64,000 nt of DNA from G963665085 sp963665085 (lineage in GTDB: Bacteria; Bacteroidota; Bacteroidia; Bacteroidales; JAAAOM01). The stretch is taken from assembly GCA_963665085.2 (NCBI GenBank), contig CAXXXS010000001.1, forward strand, positions 3,720,001 to 3,784,000, written 5' to 3'. A program made the position numbers and the translations under genes. This document shows positions 61,092-64,000 of this stretch, piece by piece (position 1 is the first letter of the stretch; every line of letters starts with the position of its first letter). The notes under the pieces were generated by a model. That model ran no database searches and was not told the origin of the DNA. It saw only the letters and a list, made by a program, of their open reading frames with translations.

Positions 61092-64000
61092 TCATGTGAG
61101 GGTTTTTGGTAATGAGAAATAAAAAGTTGCCCCTTTATTTATTTCCCCTTCGGCCCATATTTTTCCTTCGTGTTTATCAATAATACGTTTAACAATGGCC
61201 AGGCCTACACCAGAACCTTTATAGTCTTCATCTTTATGCAAACGCTGAAATATTTCAAATAACTTATCCTTATATTCAGGGTTAAACCCACAACCAGAAT
61301 CTTTTATAAAGTAAGTGACGAGCTCATTATCGGTTCCTGAGCAACCTATTTCTATTTTTTTAACAGGGGATTTATAGCTGTATTTTATGGCATTACCAAT
61401 TAGGTTACTCCATAATTGCTTGATAGAGGTAAGGTCTCCTTTGATGTTTGGAATTTTTTCAATAATAAATTCATATTCGCTTTGTTCCTTTTCTGTTGCA
61501 ACTTCCATGTACATTGAACGGGCCAGTGCTTCCATGTTAATTTCAACAAAATCGAGCTCGCTTCTGGAGGTACGTGATAGTTTAAGCAAGTCAGAAATTA
61601 GTTGGTCCATTTTAACGGAGTTTTCCTGGATTACATCCAAATAACGTTTGCCTTCACTATCGAGTTTGTTTTCGTAATCTTCCCGTAAATAGCTGGCAAA
61701 ACCATTAATAGCACGCAAGGGTGCCCGTAAGTCATGGGAAACAGAATAGCTAAATGCTTCCATTTCTCTGTTTGAGGCTTCTAATTCCTCTGTGCGTTGT
61801 TGAACAAGTCCTTCAAGGTTTTCCTGGTATTTTTTTAATTCCTCTTCGGCTATTTTTCGTTCAATAATTTCCCAGGCAAGATCAGCCATTTGCTGAAGGA
61901 TATTTACCTCAATTTCTGTATAGTCTGTTTGTTTGTTTCCTACCCCCAGGATAGCTTTTGTCTTTCCATCACGCAGTACCGGTACAACCAATTCCCTGAT
62001 AACCGGGGCATGCCCGTTGGGTAAACCTTTCTTATTTTTTAGGCTTTGATAATCGTTATGAACAACCGCTTTGCCTGTTTTTACACAGTCTGCCCAAACG
62101 CCAGCCTGAGAAACAGGGTAATGCCTGTCTTCCAAATCAACAACACAATAACCATTGGTTGTATGGGTAGACCATTCCTGCAATAAAATATTTTCCTGGT
62201 TATCATCAATAAAATGATAAAAACCGATTTTACTTTTTGTCATTATCTCTGCTTCGTCCAGAAAACTTTTTAAAATTTCTGATACATTGTGATGGATGCT
62301 TTTTTCAATAAGCTTAAGCTGGATAATCTGAAGTTTTTCTGAGTGGACACGTTGTGTTATATCAATAAAAGAACCAATTATTCCGGAGATTTTCCCTTGT
62401 TCATCGTAATAAACATTTTTAGCAAATAACACATTTTTTTCTTCCCCTTTTTTGTCTGTTATGCTCGATTCGTATTGTTGGTATCCGGGATGTTCTAATA
62501 ATTCAAGGTCTTTGTCGTAAAAAACAGTTGAATTTTTAGCAGGCCATACTTCAAAAACCGTTTTTCCTGTTATTTCCTCAGACGATTTCCCGAAAAGATC
62601 TTCAAACGCCTTATTACAACCTAAATATTTACCGTTAACATCCTTAAAGAATAAAGGGGTAGGCATATTGTTTAGTAGTGCAGACAAAAAATTGGCATTA
62701 CGTTCCAATTCATTCTCCGCGTTTATGCGCTCAGTTATATCGCGGGCAATGCTTAAAATCACCTCGTTTCCGTTATACATGATTATTTTTGAGTGTACCT
62801 CAACCGGAAATCTTTTTCCTTCTTTTGTTTGATGGGTAGTTTCGAAATTTAATAATCCCTTTGTCTCTCTTAAATTATTGATTAATTGTGAAATATTTTC
62901 TTTCGTAAGAACGGGGTTGATAACTTGTATGTGTTTACCAATTAATTCTTCGTGAGAAAACCCCATCTGTTTGGTATATGTCTTATTTACTTCGATAAAG
63001 TATCCTTCAAAATCAAAAATGGTTACGGCATCATGTGTTTCATTGAAAATATTTTCGAAGTTTTCGGCCATTTGATGTGTTTTCAACTCGGCTTTTTTAA
63101 TTTCTGATAAGTCAATGGCTGTTGCTCCCAGGTATTTTGGGGCACCTGATTCTTCGGTTATAAGTGTAATGCCCATAAGCATGGGGAATTCTGTTCCGTC
63201 TCTGTGTGTATGGTTTATTTCTATTGCATTAATGCGTCCTTTTGTAAATGTTTCTTTTAATGAACCTTCAACAGCAGGTAATTGTTTTTCTGTGTGGAAA
63301 ACAGATAAGTGTTTGCCTATTAATTCATCTGCGGTGTATCCATGAATGTTGGCAAAATACTCATTGATATAAATAAGTATGCCTTCAGGTGTTGCTATAG
63401 CATTTCCGAAAAGAGATTTATCGGCAATGGTTTTAAATTTTAGTATATCTTCCTGGGCTTGCCTTTTTTCTGTAATGTCCCTAACAGCAGCTATTCTAAC
63501 TTTTTCATTTTTATAATGGACATATTTTGTTTCTATTTCGACCCAAATAGCGTTTCCGTCTTTTTTTCTTAACGGAATGGAATATGTTCCACTTTCTTCG
63601 GTTTTTAATTTTTCGTATTGGGAGTTTTTATCAAGTTCAAAAACCAGTAGTTCTACAAGGTTAATATCTTCAATTTCGTTTACAGAATATCCGATAATGT
63701 TTAGAAAAGATTCATTGCAATCAACTAACACACCATTTTTATGCACTACAATACCCTCAAAAGTTGAGTTTGTTAGAAAACGATATCTTTCTTCTGCAAT
63801 TTCAAGTTCCCTGTTGAGGTTGTTTAATTCTACAACATTGTTCTCTAACTCACTTGTTCTTTGTTTTACCTTTAATTCTAGTTTAGTGTTAAGTGTATTT
63901 AGTTCGTTTAGTTGAGAAATTATTTTTTTTCTGAAAATCAGTATGGCATAAAATGATATCCCGGCGATAAGAAGAATTGTTACAATTATCAATTTTAGCA
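61092..64000 (-). CDS. Multi-PAS sensor histidine kinase, N-terminus outside window
   Basis: The frame stays open to the window edge, so the start and any sensor region lie outside. The visible 968 or so residues begin with a transmembrane segment (LLIAGISFYAILIF), a coiled coil, four PAS domains (about 70-180, 185-300, 305-430, 435-555), a GAF domain at about 570-710 (SKIGFYHFIDDNQEN), then HisKA (SVSHDLRAPLRAING) and HATPase (NLIGNAIKYSYKSP, KDSGCGFNP, GSGVGLAIVKRI). This C-terminal half resembles phytochrome-like or KaiA-independent bacterial kinases that work with Rcp1-type regulators. Being membrane bound, it may sense an extracellular or membrane signal. Confidence 0.9.
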   Translation of the reverse strand, partial: LKLIIVTILLIAGISFYAILIFRKKIISQLNELNTLNTKLELKVKQRTSELENNVVELNNLNRELEIAEERYRFLTNSTFEGIVVHKNGVLVDCNESFLNIIGYSVNEIEDINLVELLVFELDKNSQYEKLKTEESGTYSIPLRKKDGNAIWVEIETKYVHYKNEKVRIAAVRDITEKRQAQEDILKFKTIADKSLFGNAIATPEGILIYINEYFANIHGYTADELIGKHLSVFHTEKQLPAVEGSLKETFTKGRINAIEINHTHRDGTEFPMLMGITLITEESGAPKYLGATAIDLSEIKKAELKTHQMAENFENIFNETHDAVTIFDFEGYFIEVNKTYTKQMGFSHEELIGKHIQVINPVLTKENISQLINNLRETKGLLNFETTHQTKEGKRFPVEVHSKIIMYNGNEVILSIARDITERINAENELERNANFLSALLNNMPTPLFFKDVNGKYLGCNKAFEDLFGKSSEEITGKTVFEVWPAKNSTVFYDKDLELLEHPGYQQYESSITDKKGEEKNVLFAKNVYYDEQGKISGIIGSFIDITQRVHSEKLQIIQLKLIEKSIHHNVSEILKSFLDEAEIMTKSKIGFYHFIDDNQENILLQEWSTHTTNGYCVVDLEDRHYPVSQAGVWADCVKTGKAVVHNDYQSLKNKKGLPNGHAPVIRELVVPVLRDGKTKAILGVGNKQTDYTEIEVNILQQMADLAWEIIERKIAEEELKKYQENLEGLVQQRTEELEASNREMEAFSYSVSHDLRAPLRAINGFASYLREDYENKLDSEGKRYLDVIQENSVKMDQLISDLLKLSRTSRSELDFVEINMEALARSMYMEVATEKEQSEYEFIIEKIPNIKGDLTSIKQLWSNLIGNAIKYSYKSPVKKIEIGCSGTDNELVTYFIKDSGCGFNPEYKDKLFEIFQRLHKDEDYKGSGVGLAIVKRIIDKHEGKIWAEGEINKGATFYFSLPKTLT

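Overview
The window is AT-rich, gene-dense DNA from a member of the Bacteroidota, probably an anaerobic Bacteroidales/Marinilabiliales-type marine or sediment organism. This rests on several Bacteroidota hallmarks: C-terminal type IX secretion (T9SS) sorting domains carrying YPNPT motifs, many short lipoproteins with a Cys followed by acidic/Lys-rich residues, starts mostly without Shine-Dalgarno sequences, and BspA/InlB/GLUG surface repeats. No rRNA, tRNA or CRISPR array was seen.

Layout. (1) 1-20996 (+): an array of very large secreted surface proteins (GLUG, LRR_5, InlB-like B repeats, PEGA-like repeats, beta-helices), several with T9SS tails. Among them lie a SAM methyltransferase, a mini-protein that is little more than a signal peptide plus a sorting-domain-like tail, and a decayed GLUG gene remnant. 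(2) 21279-24503 (-): lipoproteins and a purple-acid-phosphatase-like metallophosphoesterase; the last lipoprotein has lost its 5' end. (3) 24836-35913 (-): an NAD salvage/synthesis region (NrtR-like regulator, pncB, pncA, nadE) with a VWA/PP2C/protein-kinase trio resembling the TerY-P triad set inside it, plus a 712-aa methyltransferase fusion. Two matching putative NrtR operators sit in front of nrtR. (4) 36302-41014: a Crp/Fnr regulator with a condensation-domain-like acyltransferase, then a small locus encoding a zinc-ribbon protein, a HipA-type kinase and a stand-alone HipA N-terminal (HipS-like) protein. The kinase gene is split by a 918-bp IS5-family element whose precise removal restores the reading frame. 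(5) 41236-55521: nitrogen fixation. Divergent nifA faces nifH-nifI1-nifI2-nifD-nifK-nifE-nifN-nifB-nifX-like-ferredoxin-nifV-nif11-like-unknown. NifA would act through a sigma54-type promoter before nifH; NifI1/NifI2 would control nitrogenase after translation; NifE/N/B/V/X-like make FeMo-cofactor. (6) 55598-58032 (-): three lipoproteins, two of them tandem paralogs. (7) 58260-64000 (-): a sensor kinase, a single-domain response regulator and a hybrid kinase; the sensor kinase runs off the right edge.

Two families of small palindromic elements are scattered through gene junctions, several of them between nif genes. The most unusual things are the IS-interrupted split-HipA locus with a zinc ribbon, the phosphosignalling trio embedded in the NAD gene set, and paired palindromes upstream of nifH that could be activator sites.
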